From positions 1-64,000 of the forward strand of contig NZ_CANLTQ010000011.1 in the NCBI RefSeq assembly GCF_947494025.1: a DNA stretch of 64,000 bases, written 5' to 3'. Position numbers and translations under genes: made by a program. Below are positions 16,899 through 26,376 of this stretch, piece by piece (position 1 is the stretch's first letter; every line of letters starts with the position of its first letter). The notes beneath the pieces are model-generated. The model was not told the DNA's origin and made no database searches. It worked only from the letters and a program-made list of their open reading frames with translations. This stretch comes from an uncultured Jannaschia sp. Its GTDB lineage: Bacteria > Pseudomonadota > Alphaproteobacteria > Rhodobacterales > Rhodobacteraceae.

Positions 16899-17377
16899 TC
16901 CCTCGGCGTGGAAAGCCAGTCCGGAAAGCGGATGTCCCCCAGATCCGGCTTTGCCGTGACGAGGGTGATCACGGCAAGGATCGGGACCATCACCCCGAAG
17001 ACGAGCGGCAACGGAGGCGGCGGGCGATGCATGCCGGACGTTTCCGCCACGCGGACGAGGATGTTGCCGAGCCAGGCGTGGAAGGCGACCATCGCGCCCA
17101 CGAAAACGAGCTTCAGGAAGAGCCACGGCACGAACGCCTCGCGCAGGAAGATGAGCCAGGTGCCCGAGATCACCGCGATCACCGCCATGGGCGTCATCAG
17201 GAACGTGAAGGTGAGATGGGTCGAACGGCGCACGCGCGTGTAGTCCGCCTGCGCGATGGCCGGATCGTGGAGCGCCAGCATCAGCGGCAGCGCGATCAGC
17301 GCCGCGCACCAGACGCTGAGCGCCGTGACATGGAGCGCCTTCACGTGCGGGACCAGGACCGAAAGCGTCTCGATCAT
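16865..17377 (-). CDS. CopD/HemJ-like membrane protein
   Basis: The protein has 170 residues and four hydrophobic segments, starting HVKALHVTALSVWCAALIALPLMLALH. The helix ending WLGNILVRVAE is typical of the CopD-domain / DUF2214-HemJ group. The His residues in the first helix could bind heme or copper. It is coupled by an ATGA overlap to the CtaG-like gene upstream, which suggests a joint role in oxidase metal or heme assembly. Its 3' end overlaps the DUF2231 gene on the other strand. Confidence 0.78.
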   Translation of the reverse strand: MIETLSVLVPHVKALHVTALSVWCAALIALPLMLALHDPAIAQADYTRVRRSTHLTFTFLMTPMAVIAVISGTWLIFLREAFVPWLFLKLVFVGAMVAFHAWLGNILVRVAETSGMHRPPPPLPLVFGVMVPILAVITLVTAKPDLGDIRFPDWLSTPRDQSLPFDVPSR

Positions 17378-18072
17378 GCCGGTGCCCGCCGGAGCGCGGT
17401 CCAGCCGCGCCGCGCCACGAACGCCGCCACCGCCGCGTAGGGCAGACCCGCCGGAACCCACATCAGGAGTCCGCCGAGCCGCTGGTCGTCGAGCGGCGCG
17501 AGGCCCCAGGCGAAGGGTGCGAGCAGATGCGCCTCGTAGAGCGGTTGCGGGGCGAAGAACAGGATCGCGCCGAGCATGCCCATCTGCGCGAAGGCCGCCA
17601 CGATCAGCGTCAGCGCCTCCACCCCGGAGCGCTCCGGCGCGAGGACGACGCGCCAGAACCAGACCGCGCTGCCCAGCAGGGAAAGCTGCATGAGCCAGTA
17701 GACCCCCACATGCGATAGCGCGAGGTCGTAGGCCCCGGGCCAGTGCCAGGCCCAGAGCGTCGCCGTCGACACCGCGAAGGCTGACGCCGGCAGGCCCGCG
17801 CCCCGCGGTCCGGCGGCCCGCACCAGAAGCGGAGCGGCCACCGCCACGAGTAGCACGTGATGCACCACGCGGGCGGAGAAGAGCGCGGAGGACAAAGCGC
17901 AGAGCGGCGACACGAAGGCGAGGAACAGGACCGCCACGGCGAGGCGCCCCGAGATGGTCCGCCAGACCAGTGCGGCGAGGAGCGCGAGCGCCCCCAGAAG
18001 GACCGGGTCGAGGTTCCAGCGCGACCAGAGCTCGGCCGGAAGGGGCGCGACGCCGCAATAGATTCGATCCAT
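17374..18072 (-). CDS. CtaG-like cytochrome oxidase assembly protein (caa3-type family)
   Basis: The protein has 232 residues and about seven membrane helices. Family features include SPLCALSSALFSARVVHHVLL, LWAWHWPGAYDLAL, VYWLMQLSLLGSAVWFWR and DDQRLGGLLMWVPAGLPY. This is the Caa3_CtaG family of membrane proteins (distinct from the periplasmic Cox11-type CtaG), tied to CuB insertion in oxidases. GGAGAC lies about 5 bases before the ATG at 18072; the longer track ORF has no support. Together with the CopD-like gene it flanks the oxidase operon and likely serves it. Confidence 0.9.
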   Translation of the reverse strand: MDRIYCGVAPLPAELWSRWNLDPVLLGALALLAALVWRTISGRLAVAVLFLAFVSPLCALSSALFSARVVHHVLLVAVAAPLLVRAAGPRGAGLPASAFAVSTATLWAWHWPGAYDLALSHVGVYWLMQLSLLGSAVWFWRVVLAPERSGVEALTLIVAAFAQMGMLGAILFFAPQPLYEAHLLAPFAWGLAPLDDQRLGGLLMWVPAGLPYAAVAAFVARRGWTALRRAPA

Positions 18073-18221
18073 GTCGTCTCCGTTCGTCTTGGAGATCGGC
18101 CGGGGCAGGGGGCCGCCCCGCCATCGGTCCGGCGCGTTCCGGGCAGCCCGCGGGGATCCCGCGCCGCGCCCCATCTGTATCGGTTTCGGCCCGGCGGTCC
18201 AGCCCGAACGCGCCCGCCCGC

Positions 18222-19373
18222 TCAGCGGCGGCCGAGCTCGTCGAGGGCGTCGGGATCGGTCCTGTCACCGAGCAGGAGCGCGACGGGCCGGAGCGGCCGG
18301 ACATGCACGGAGATCACGGTGATCGCGATGGTGACGGGGACGGCGAGGACGGTCCCGACGATCCCCCAGACCCAACCCCAGAAGAGCAGGGCGACCAGCA
18401 CCACCAGCGGCGACAGCGCGACCTGCCGGCCCTGCACGCGTGGATCGACGTAGTTGCCCATGATCTGTTCGATGACGAGCAGGCCGCCGCCGATCGCCAG
18501 CGCCGTGCCGACGTCCTTTTGCAGAAAGGCATAGAGGATCGGGAGGATGCCCGCGATCAGCGAGCCGAAGGTCGGGATGAAGTTCAGGAAGAAGGCCAGC
18601 AGGCCCCAGACGATCAGCAGGTCGAGGCCGAAGATCCACAGCCAGGCCATGTAGAGGATCCCGGTCAGCAGGCCCATGAAAGCGCGTGCCAGCAGATACC
18701 ATCGCAACCGCTCGGCGACGACGCCGACTGCTTCCAGCGCGTCGTGACGGGATCCGCCGGCCAAGCTGGCGACCTTCTCCTTCCAGAGTGGGGCCTCGAT
18801 CAGCATCAGGAGGGTCAGGAAGAAGATCAGCACGAGAGAGCCCATGGTCGCCTCCGCGGCGCCAAGGATGGCCGAGGCATGTTCCGATGCCCATTCCGCC
18901 AGACGCGCGCCCGGGGAACGGTCCGACATGTCGAAGATCGCCTTGACACTGTCCGGAAGGATCCCGGTGTCGGTCTCCGCCGCCGGCACGCCTGACGTCC
19001 CCGACGCGGCACCTTCCGGGGACCGGAGGCCGCCGTCGAGGTCCAGGGGGAAGCGGTCCACCACCCGTCTCGCCGCGAACCAGACGGCGCCGAGAAAGAC
19101 AAGGAGAGCTCCCACGATCGTGCCCATCGCCGCGACGTGTCCGAGCCATCGAAGCCGGCCCGGCACGTGTGCGGCGATCCGGCGATCCACCGGCGCGACG
19201 AGAAGCACGAGAAAGACCGAAAAGACGAGGGGGACGACCACGGGGGCCGTCGCGCGCAGTGCCCAGCCAAGAAGAATCAGGGCGATCGCCACGACGCATC
19301 CCGGCAGCAGGGTCCCCGCAAGGCCCCGCGCGTCCCGGCGCTCCGGGTCGTCCCCCGGCGCGTCCCGGCTCAT
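18222..19373 (-). CDS. AI-2E family transporter (PerM-like)
   Basis: The protein has 383 residues with about eight membrane segments and the family core ILYMAWLWIFGLDLLIVWGLLAFFLNFIPTFGS followed by NYVDPRVQGRQVALSPLVVLVALLFWGWVWG. Members export autoinducer-2 or act as sodium/proton antiporters; the substrate here is unknown. A charged periplasmic loop (about 120-190) separates helices 3 and 4. The ATG at 19373 also overlaps the stop of a 138-residue upstream ORF (19370-19786) in an ATGA arrangement, but that ORF is Pro/Arg-rich and unrecognised. Confidence 0.92.
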   Translation of the reverse strand: MSRDAPGDDPERRDARGLAGTLLPGCVVAIALILLGWALRATAPVVVPLVFSVFLVLLVAPVDRRIAAHVPGRLRWLGHVAAMGTIVGALLVFLGAVWFAARRVVDRFPLDLDGGLRSPEGAASGTSGVPAAETDTGILPDSVKAIFDMSDRSPGARLAEWASEHASAILGAAEATMGSLVLIFFLTLLMLIEAPLWKEKVASLAGGSRHDALEAVGVVAERLRWYLLARAFMGLLTGILYMAWLWIFGLDLLIVWGLLAFFLNFIPTFGSLIAGILPILYAFLQKDVGTALAIGGGLLVIEQIMGNYVDPRVQGRQVALSPLVVLVALLFWGWVWGIVGTVLAVPVTIAITVISVHVRPLRPVALLLGDRTDPDALDELGRR

Positions 19374-20533
19374 CGGCGCACCGGAACCGGGCGTCCCGGC
19401 GCCCGGCCGGCGCGTGTCAGCGGGTTCGGCTTTGGCGCGTCCATCCGATCCGGTCCCGTCCTGCCCGACCCGTCCATCGCGGGGGCCGTTCTCGAACCAA
19501 AGCGGACGGGCGGCCCGATTGTTCCGGGTGGGGCCGGAGTCTCGCGGCCCCGCGTCGGGTTTCCGTCGCGGCACCGCCGGACGCCTCGGAGCGTGCATAT
19601 TGGGTGGCCGGGACGACGCGATCCCGTCCGATGCGAGGCAAGGCCGAACCGCCCGACGGCCAGCGGCACGGCCGCCACCAGCCCCGCCGACCGGATCACG
19701 AAGCCGCCGTTCCGCATGGGCAAGCCCGCGGGGAAGATGGCGATGACGGGCGGAGCTTGGGAACCCGAGGTGGTAATCCACTCCATGTCGATGTTCGCCC
19801 CTTCGGCAACCGCCTGGGGTCACGGACGTGTCATGGCGGGAAGCGGGGCATTGGGCGTCACGGAATTGAACGATTCCGTCGCGTATCTGCGGACCGTTCG
19901 TCGGTGGTCTCGACCTGGGTCACGACGCTGGCTTCGTCCTCGATCGCGGGCGGTCCTGCGAGCGGTGGCGGGCTCTCGACGATCCCGGTCTTTAAGGCGG
20001 AGGCGTAATTGATCGTGAAGCGACCCGTCCTGCATCCGTCCAACCTGCCGGGAATGATGGCGGGCACTGGCAATCCCGTGATGTCGATGTGGCGGGAAGG
20101 GCCGGACGGTGCCGGTCCTGCTCCGTGGGGGTGACGGTCAGCCGGCAGGCGCCCGTAGGCGCGGTCGTGGCGACGTGTTGCCGCTGACTGCGAGGGGGAT
20201 CCGCTGCTGATCAGCCGGGTTTTTCGGGTGCGATTACGGCTCTGGACGGTTCCAAACCGGCGGATACGCTTGCCGGCGTGTCATCCCTGGCGCGTCGCCA
20301 ATGCGCAAAGTCTCGTCGGAAACGGGATCGGCCGATCGTGTACGGCACGATCGACCGATACTGGGGTCACGGATCGTCGGGGGCCGACGACGGACTTCGA
20401 GCGGAGATTGACGCCGGCCTGATCGGAAAGGTGCCGGAGGCCGAAGCGTCACACGATCTTCCGGCGTCCTGTCATGGAGCGATCACGGGGCATCACATCG
20501 AAGCGCGCCTGACGAACCGTTTCCAGTCGCCCG
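19374..20533. other. 1.16-kb region without a recognisable gene
   Basis: No convincing gene is seen. Two minus-strand ORFs are worth noting. One is 19370-19786 (138 residues, MEWITTSGSQAPPVIAIF..., ending in an ATGA overlap with the AI-2E gene). The other is 19858-20073 (71 residues, containing RTGRFTINYASALKTGIVE and a Pro-rich tail), which has protein-like composition and may be a decayed gene. An 8-bp inverted repeat CGATCGTG-TACGG-CACGATCG is at 20333-20353. The promoter of the AI-2E gene must lie in the left part. Confidence 0.5.
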
Positions 20534-22816
20534 TCATCGACGTGAACCGGTTCCGCGAGCCGCGCGGGGCATGTCCGGGTCGGGGCGTACGAAGCGTTGC
20601 ACCGCCCAGATCGCGGCCGCGCCGCCGATCCCGATGAGGTCGGTCACGATGCCGCCTTCGATCATGAAGAGCGCGACGACGCCGAGCGCGATCTGAAGCC
20701 ACCAGGCGATGCGTCCGCCGAGGAACCAGCCCTGCACCGCGGCCGAGAGCAGGTAGACCCCCGCCGTCGCGGTCAGGACCGCGCGGCCGATCTCCGGCCA
20801 GGTCCCGTCCATCAGCAGCGCCGAGTTGTAGAAGAACATGAACGGAACGACGAAGGCGGTGATGCCGATCTTGAACGACGCCATCGAGGTGGCCATCGGA
20901 TTGGCGCCCGAGATACCCGCAGCGGCGTAGCTCGCCAGGGCGACGGGGGGCGTGATCGCGCTGACGACGGCGAAGTAGAAGACGAAGAAATGCGCCGTGA
21001 GCGGCTCGATCCCGAGGTTCGTCAGGCCCGGCGCGACGACGCTCGCCGCGACCGCATAGGCGGCCGTCGTCGGCATCCCCATCCCGAGCATGATCGCGAT
21101 GCACATCGCGAAGAACAGCGCCAGCAGCTCCGACGCCCCGGCGATGCCGAGCAGCAGCGAGGAGAAGCGCGCACCGATCCCGGTCAGCGCGATCACGCCC
21201 ACGATGATGCCGGCGCAGGCGCAGACCGCGATGATTTGGATCGACATGATGCCGGCAAGCTCGAACGCGCGGCCGATCTGGCGCAGGCCCATGCGGTAGG
21301 GCGTCAGCCAGGAGACGACGGCGGCAGAAAGCGTGGCGAGCGTGCCCGCGCGGATCACCGAATAGCCCATGAACAGCGCCCCGATCAGGATGACGATCGG
21401 AAGGAACAGGTAGACCTGCCGCGCCATCTTGCGGAACTTCGGCAATTCGTCCTCGCGCATGCCCCGCATGCCGAGCTTGGCCGCCTCGAAATCCACCATG
21501 AAGTAGATCGACACGAAGTACAGGATCGCGGGGATGATCGCGGCGAGCGCGATCTCGGTGTAGGGAATGCCGGTGATCTCGGCCATGATGAACGCGCCGG
21601 CCCCCATGATCGGCGGCATGATCTGTCCGCCGGTCGAAGCGGCGGCTTCCACGGCCCCCGCGGTCGTGGACTTGTATCCGACCTTCTTCATCAGCGGGAT
21701 CGTCAGCGAGCCGGTCGCCACGACGTTGCCCGCGGAGGTGCCGTTGATCATGCCCATCAGGCCGGAGGCGAAGATCGCGACCTTTGCCGGTCCGCCCCGC
21801 GAACGCCCGGCGGCGGCGAAGGCGAAGTTGACGAAATAATCGCCGACCTTGGAGGCCGACAGGAACGCCGCGAAGATGATGAAGAGGATGATGTAGGTCG
21901 AGGACACCGCCGTGGTCGGCCCCAGGATGCCCGCATCGGTGTAGACCTGACTGAAGAACCGCTCCCATGAGATCGCGGGCGAGTTCAGGAAGCCGGGCAG
22001 GAATTGCCCGGTGAAGACATAGACGAGGAAAATGCCCGAAATGACGACGAGCGCGAGGCCCGCGACCCGGCGCGTGAGTTCCAGGATCAGCGCGACGCCC
22101 GCCACCGCGGCGAGCGAAATGCCGATCGGCGCGAACGGCGTGCCGGTCGAGTTGCGCATCAGGGTGCCGTAGATCGTGATCAGATAGACCGCGACGGACA
22201 GGGCGCAAATGCCCAGCACGATGTCGGGCGCGGCGAAACCGCCGCGAGGGTGCCGATGGACCCAGCTCAGGACGATGCCGCCCGCGGTGGCCGCGAGGAG
22301 GGGGGCGCCGAACCACCAGATCTCCCGGCCCCGGATGCCGGGATCCATGCCGTTCCACATCGCGCCGTTGGCGATCTCGATCGAGAACGACAGCGCGGTG
22401 CCGAGCGAAACGAGGCCCACCACCGCGAAGGCCCAGGAGAGCCCGTCGACCGCGCGTGTCCCCTTGGACGCGTCCTCGGCAAACGCGCGGCCGGCGAACA
22501 TCGCGAAGCCCAGCAGCAGCGCGCCGGCGACGTGGACGATGCGGAAGTTCCAGGTTTCCATCGGGAAGGTCGGCAGGAGCGGCAGCTCGACCCCGGTCCA
22601 CCGCTCGATCGATATGCCGTTCAGGGCCGCCATGTGAAACGCCGCGTAAAGTCCGGCGAACCAGGCCATCAGGCTCAGCCGCCAGCCTGAATAGTCGCGG
22701 CGGTTGGCCTCGACAGGTTCGTCGTCGACGCCTTCGGCGATCACCCCGCCGCCTTCGGCGAGCCCCCCCGCTTCGAGCTTCGGCTTCGTTTCTAGGTCGT
22801 CCCGGCTTTCGGCCAT
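20534..22816 (-). CDS. TRAP transporter fused permease, TAXI type (DctQ-DctM fusion)
   Basis: The protein has 760 residues. A charged cytoplasmic N-terminus precedes four to five helices (DctQ-like part) and then the large DctM-like part with MINGTSAGNVVATGSLTIPLMKK and the signature EAAASTGGQIMPPIMGAGAF. It imports an unidentified small acid or amino-acid-like substrate with sodium or proton symport, together with the TAXI-type binding protein encoded just upstream. GGGGAAAG precedes the ATG at 22816. The larger track ORF in another frame is a shadow. Confidence 0.94.
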   Translation of the reverse strand: MAESRDDLETKPKLEAGGLAEGGGVIAEGVDDEPVEANRRDYSGWRLSLMAWFAGLYAAFHMAALNGISIERWTGVELPLLPTFPMETWNFRIVHVAGALLLGFAMFAGRAFAEDASKGTRAVDGLSWAFAVVGLVSLGTALSFSIEIANGAMWNGMDPGIRGREIWWFGAPLLAATAGGIVLSWVHRHPRGGFAAPDIVLGICALSVAVYLITIYGTLMRNSTGTPFAPIGISLAAVAGVALILELTRRVAGLALVVISGIFLVYVFTGQFLPGFLNSPAISWERFFSQVYTDAGILGPTTAVSSTYIILFIIFAAFLSASKVGDYFVNFAFAAAGRSRGGPAKVAIFASGLMGMINGTSAGNVVATGSLTIPLMKKVGYKSTTAGAVEAAASTGGQIMPPIMGAGAFIMAEITGIPYTEIALAAIIPAILYFVSIYFMVDFEAAKLGMRGMREDELPKFRKMARQVYLFLPIVILIGALFMGYSVIRAGTLATLSAAVVSWLTPYRMGLRQIGRAFELAGIMSIQIIAVCACAGIIVGVIALTGIGARFSSLLLGIAGASELLALFFAMCIAIMLGMGMPTTAAYAVAASVVAPGLTNLGIEPLTAHFFVFYFAVVSAITPPVALASYAAAGISGANPMATSMASFKIGITAFVVPFMFFYNSALLMDGTWPEIGRAVLTATAGVYLLSAAVQGWFLGGRIAWWLQIALGVVALFMIEGGIVTDLIGIGGAAAIWAVQRFVRPDPDMPRAARGTGSRR

Positions 22817-22843
22817 GTCGTTCTTTCCCCGTGGACCGGCTCC

Positions 22844-22920
22844 GCACCGGTTACGCGATCTTCCGGTGCGTCAAGGCACCTTTCCTAGTCCGAAAGGACC
22901 GCACCTCAAAAGAGGCGCGG
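22844..22920 (-). promoter_or_regulatory. Three consecutive stem-loops between binding protein and permease
   Basis: GCACCGG/CCGGTGC (22844-22850, 22863-22869), CCTTTC/GAAAGG (22879-22884, 22892-22897) and a 9-bp stem with one mismatch and an AAAA loop (22899-22920) lie in the 154-base gap. Such hairpins commonly protect the upstream message or attenuate, so that the binding protein is made in excess over the permease. Confidence 0.55.
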
Positions 22921-22970
22921 TTCCGACCATGCCGACGCGGGCCCGGATGGGACCGGGACCGCGTGCGGCG

Positions 22971-23972
22971 TCACCGCGCGCTGTAGACCATGTCGTCGGG
23001 TATCTCGGCCCCCGCATTCTCGCGGAACCAGCGGGCCGCGCCGGGGTGCCATTGCAGAACCGTGTTCTTGTCCCAGTTCTCCGGCACCGTCTCGGCCGCG
23101 GAGCCGTGGATGTTCATCATGCGGGCATTGTCCGACATCACGATGTCGGTGGCCGCGTAGACGAAATCCTCGGGCAAGTCGCAGTTGGCGATGGCGAAGT
23201 TCCACATCGCGACCGAATGCATGTCCTCCTCGAGCGTCGAGTAGGTATCGGCGGGGATGGTGAACTCGGAGACCGGGAACTCCTCGATGATCTGCGCCTG
23301 CTCCTCCTCCGAGAAGTCGACGAAGTTGATGTCGGTCTGCACCTCGGCCTGACTGATCGCCGGCGTCGGGATGCCGACGGCGAAGGCCACCGCGTCGAGA
23401 AGGCCGTCCTGGAGCTGGCCGCCAAGGTCGTCCCAGCCGCCGTTGCGCCGCTCGAAGTCGACGCCGAGCGCTTCGAGCATCGCAGGGAAGTAGGTGTCGG
23501 AGGTGGAGCCGGCGGGCCCGAAGCCGATGCGCGCCCCGGCCGGGATCGACTCGACCGAGGTGATGCCCGAGCCGGAAAGCGCGGCCATCGAGAACGGCGT
23601 CTGATACATCGGGAACATCGCGCAGGCCTGCGTCATCGTCAGGCCGGGAGCGATCGGGTTGGTCCCCTCGAGCGACTCGCGCGCCGGGCCCATCGTCGTC
23701 ATTCCGAACGCTGCATCGCCCGTATGCACGAGCGCCATGTTCTGCATCGGTCCGCCGGTGACCTCGCCACCCCCGGAGATGCCCAGCTCCTCGCCGACGA
23801 GGTTCGCCCAGCCCGAGCCGTAGACGAAGAACGTGCCGCCCTGCGACGCGGTTCCGACGGTGAAGCTGTCGGGCCAGCCCGTGCGGTCGAGATCGGCATA
23901 GGTCTCGTTCTGCGCGGTGGCGGTCGTGGCGGTCAGTGCCGCGACGGCGGCAAGAATCTCGGTGGTTCTCAT
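22971..23972 (-). CDS. TAXI family TRAP transporter solute-binding protein
   Basis: The protein has 333 residues with a short Sec signal (MRTTEILAAVAALTATTATAQ). The TAXI core is seen: VGTASQGGTFFVYGSGWANLV, then ALVHTGDAAFGMTTMGPA, PAGARIGFGPAGSTSDTY and the C-terminal W-H-PGAARWFRENA. It binds the substrate in the periplasm for the fused permease downstream. GGGAGG lies 8 bases before the ATG at 23972; the upstream in-frame extension to 24146 is unsupported. Confidence 0.94.
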   Translation of the reverse strand: MRTTEILAAVAALTATTATAQNETYADLDRTGWPDSFTVGTASQGGTFFVYGSGWANLVGEELGISGGGEVTGGPMQNMALVHTGDAAFGMTTMGPARESLEGTNPIAPGLTMTQACAMFPMYQTPFSMAALSGSGITSVESIPAGARIGFGPAGSTSDTYFPAMLEALGVDFERRNGGWDDLGGQLQDGLLDAVAFAVGIPTPAISQAEVQTDINFVDFSEEEQAQIIEEFPVSEFTIPADTYSTLEEDMHSVAMWNFAIANCDLPEDFVYAATDIVMSDNARMMNIHGSAAETVPENWDKNTVLQWHPGAARWFRENAGAEIPDDMVYSAR

Positions 23973-24224
23973 CGTTATCCTCCCAATGGGCGCATGTTGT
24001 CCGGCCGGCGCGATGCCTCGCCGTAATCGCCAGACAATCTTGTGACCAAGGTCGCGGGAAAAGGCCAGACGGGACCGACGATGTAAGAATTTCCCTGACG
24101 GCATCGACGAGCCGAAGGGGCGGCGACCGTCCTCGGAAGCGGTCATGGAATAACGTGTCCGCGTCCTGCCCGGATCGTAGCCGTAATATCCGGGTCAGAG
24201 CCTGGGATGGATCGCCCGGGCCGG

Positions 24225-24265
24225 GTCGGTCCGGCAAGAACGCGCCGCGCGCCGCCCGGACCGAC
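24225..24265. repeat. 10-bp perfect inverted repeat downstream of the alkaline phosphatase gene
   Basis: GTCGGTCCGG (24225-24234) and CCGGACCGAC (24256-24265) are separated by 21 bases, itself GC-rich. It is about 140 bases past the phosphatase stop and about 250 bases before the TAXI gene start. It has no T-run. It may be a Rho-type terminator element or a regulator site. The rest of 23973-24406 shows no gene. Confidence 0.4.
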
Positions 24266-24406
24266 GCATCGACGGACGGCAGGGATCCGAACCGCGCCCG
24301 GTCGAACGGCACACCGGGACGGCGATTGCCGACCCGGTGGCGGTCGCGGGGCAGGGCACCGGCGGAACTGCCGGACCGGCCTTCGCGAAGCGCGGATGAT
24401 CCGCTC

Positions 24407-25972
24407 CTACTCCTCCGCGTTCATCGCGTGGTTCATCACGTGAAAGATTACGTTCTGCTCGATGGTGCCGTCGAACAGATGGGCCCAGGGACCCTTGGCA
24501 TAGAGGGCCACGTCGGTCCCGGAATGGGTCTCCGACGGCATCGGCACCAGCGCCTGCTGGAGGTAGTCGATATCGGTCGCCTCCTCCTCGGTCAGATCGG
24601 GACGCGAACCGGCATAGAGCGGCTGCGCCTCGCCCTCGGCTTCACCGACATCCGGTTCGGTCGGCTGGGAATTGTCCGCGTCGGGGATCTCGTCCACCTG
24701 CTCCACGAGGACGGAGCCGGCCCCGTTCAGGTAGCCCGCCACGGTATAGGGCATGCCGTCCGAGGCGACGTTCGGGTTGCCGGTATGCTCGATACCGGAC
24801 GGATCGACCTCCATGCAGAGCCCCGTGATGTCGGAGCCGCGACCGCAATACCCGTTGAACTGAAGGGCGTGATCATGATCGGCGGTCACGACGATCAGCG
24901 TGTCGGCGTCGTCCGTCATCTCGTCCGCCATCGCGATCGCCTCTGCGAAGGCGCGGCCGTCCCGCACTGTCCGGGCGAGGTTGCCGGCGTGGTTGGCGTG
25001 GTCGACCCGTCCAGCCTCCACCAGCAGATAATAGCCGTCCTCGTTCCGCGAAAGCACCTCGATCGCCGCCTGCGTCATCTCGGCAAGGCTCGGCTCGCCC
25101 GAGCGATCCGCCTCGTACTGCATGTGGCTCGGCTCGAAGAGGCCGATGACGGGACCCTCGACGCTCGCGGTGTCGATCGCGTCGAACTCCTCCTGCGTCT
25201 GGACATAGATGCCGTTCTCTCCGGCCATCTCCTCCGCGAGGTTGCGCCCGTCCCCGCGGCTGCCGGTTCCACCCTCCGCGTCGGTCACTTCGGCGGGAAT
25301 GAAGTGCTGGCGCCCGCCGCCCATCGCCAGGTCGATGACCCCTGCCTCGACCTGCTCGGCCAGTTGTGACGCCAGGTCGGCCTGCTCGCACCCCTCCGGG
25401 ATCAGAGTGTCGTCCTCGAAATCGCGATCGACGGTGCGCCCGTAGACGGCGGCCGGGGTCGCGTGGGTCAGCCGGGCCGTCGAGACCATGCCGACCGATT
25501 TGCCCGCCTCGGCGACGATCTCGGACAGGAGCGTCACCTCTTCCGCGGCCCCCGCGGCGCAATCCCCGACAGCCACGGCGTCGGTGACGTTGATCACGTC
25601 GTTCTTGGCCTTGATCCCCGAGTTGAACGCGGCCGCGGTCGGCGCGCTGTCGGGCGTCTGGCCGTTGGTCGTGTAGGTCTTGATCAGCGCAAGGTTCGGG
25701 AACGCCTCGTGCGGCTGGACGTAATCGTCGCCAAGACCGCCCTCCTGCTGTCCGGTGAAGAGACGGGTCGCATAATTCGACGCGACGCCGTTACCGTCCG
25801 CGACCAAGAGGATGACGTTCTTGGCACGGTTCGTGTTGGGCTCCCGCGACAGCATCGCCTCGAGCGTGGCCTGCGCGTCCTCGTACCACTGGTTCGACGC
25901 CTGCGGCACGTCTTGGGCCGAGGCCCCGGCCGCCGAAAGCGCGAGGATGGAAAGTGACAATCCGAATTTCAT
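24407..25972 (-). CDS. Alkaline phosphatase (PhoA superfamily), periplasmic
   Basis: The protein has 521 residues with a signal peptide (MKFGLSLSILALSAAGASA). The first metal site is ILLVADGNG, the catalytic Ser is in TPDSAPTAAAFNSG (family TxDSA-x-TA), later metal ligands are in VEAGRVDHANHAGN and VTADHDH, and the C-terminal VALYAKGPWAHLFDGTIEQN closes the site. It hydrolyses phosphomonoesters in the periplasm to release phosphate. GGGAG precedes the ATG by about 7 bases. I did not find a convincing Pho box upstream. It is a single-gene unit. Confidence 0.94.
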   Translation of the reverse strand: MKFGLSLSILALSAAGASAQDVPQASNQWYEDAQATLEAMLSREPNTNRAKNVILLVADGNGVASNYATRLFTGQQEGGLGDDYVQPHEAFPNLALIKTYTTNGQTPDSAPTAAAFNSGIKAKNDVINVTDAVAVGDCAAGAAEEVTLLSEIVAEAGKSVGMVSTARLTHATPAAVYGRTVDRDFEDDTLIPEGCEQADLASQLAEQVEAGVIDLAMGGGRQHFIPAEVTDAEGGTGSRGDGRNLAEEMAGENGIYVQTQEEFDAIDTASVEGPVIGLFEPSHMQYEADRSGEPSLAEMTQAAIEVLSRNEDGYYLLVEAGRVDHANHAGNLARTVRDGRAFAEAIAMADEMTDDADTLIVVTADHDHALQFNGYCGRGSDITGLCMEVDPSGIEHTGNPNVASDGMPYTVAGYLNGAGSVLVEQVDEIPDADNSQPTEPDVGEAEGEAQPLYAGSRPDLTEEEATDIDYLQQALVPMPSETHSGTDVALYAKGPWAHLFDGTIEQNVIFHVMNHAMNAEE

Positions 25973-26376
25973 GAGGTGCTCCCTTGTCCGTCGATACCGC
26001 AGGGTTGCCCCTCCTCGGGCGCCTGCCTGTTTACCCTAAGGGATCTTCGACAGGTGGCAATCGTGTTGCGACGCTTACCGGCGCAACGACGACCGCTGGC
26101 AATCCCTCACCGGATTTGTGCAACAAAGCCTCCGAAGAGACCCAGATCGACCGCGGCGTTCCGGGTCCATTCTGCACACCCAGTCAAACGCTCTTCGTCG
26201 TGAACGATCCTCGGTGGTCGTTCCTGATGGTCCACCGGGCGCTTCCTTTCTCGAATGTGACGCGCACATCGCTTGCCAAATTCGACCCGTACTCGGGGAA
26301 CGGGTATTTCCTGACAGCGCGGCCAAGGCGGAGCTGAAACAGCGCTTCCCGAAGGAGACGTTTTTCCGGGCGTCCC
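25973..26376. other. Gap of 404 bases without a recognisable gene
   Basis: The gap holds the promoter of the alkaline phosphatase gene and the 3' end of the histidine kinase transcript. The tract GTGCAACAAAGCC near 26117 resembles ends of some insertion sequences, but I cannot extend it into a transposase. GAACGA-N10-TCGTTC lies near 26203. Nothing else is supported. Confidence 0.4.

Noticed and set aside
20333-20353. 8-bp inverted repeat with 5-base loop downstream of the TRAP permease
   Set aside because: Repeats of this size are expected several times by chance in 64 kb, and it is 180 bases from the gene end without a T-run.
26110-26140. Insertion-sequence end at GTGCAACAAAGCC
   Set aside because: No transposase frame, terminal repeat partner or target duplication could be seen.
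25973-26376. Pho box upstream of the alkaline phosphatase gene
   Set aside because: I found no pair of CTGTCAT-like 7-mers with the right spacing.
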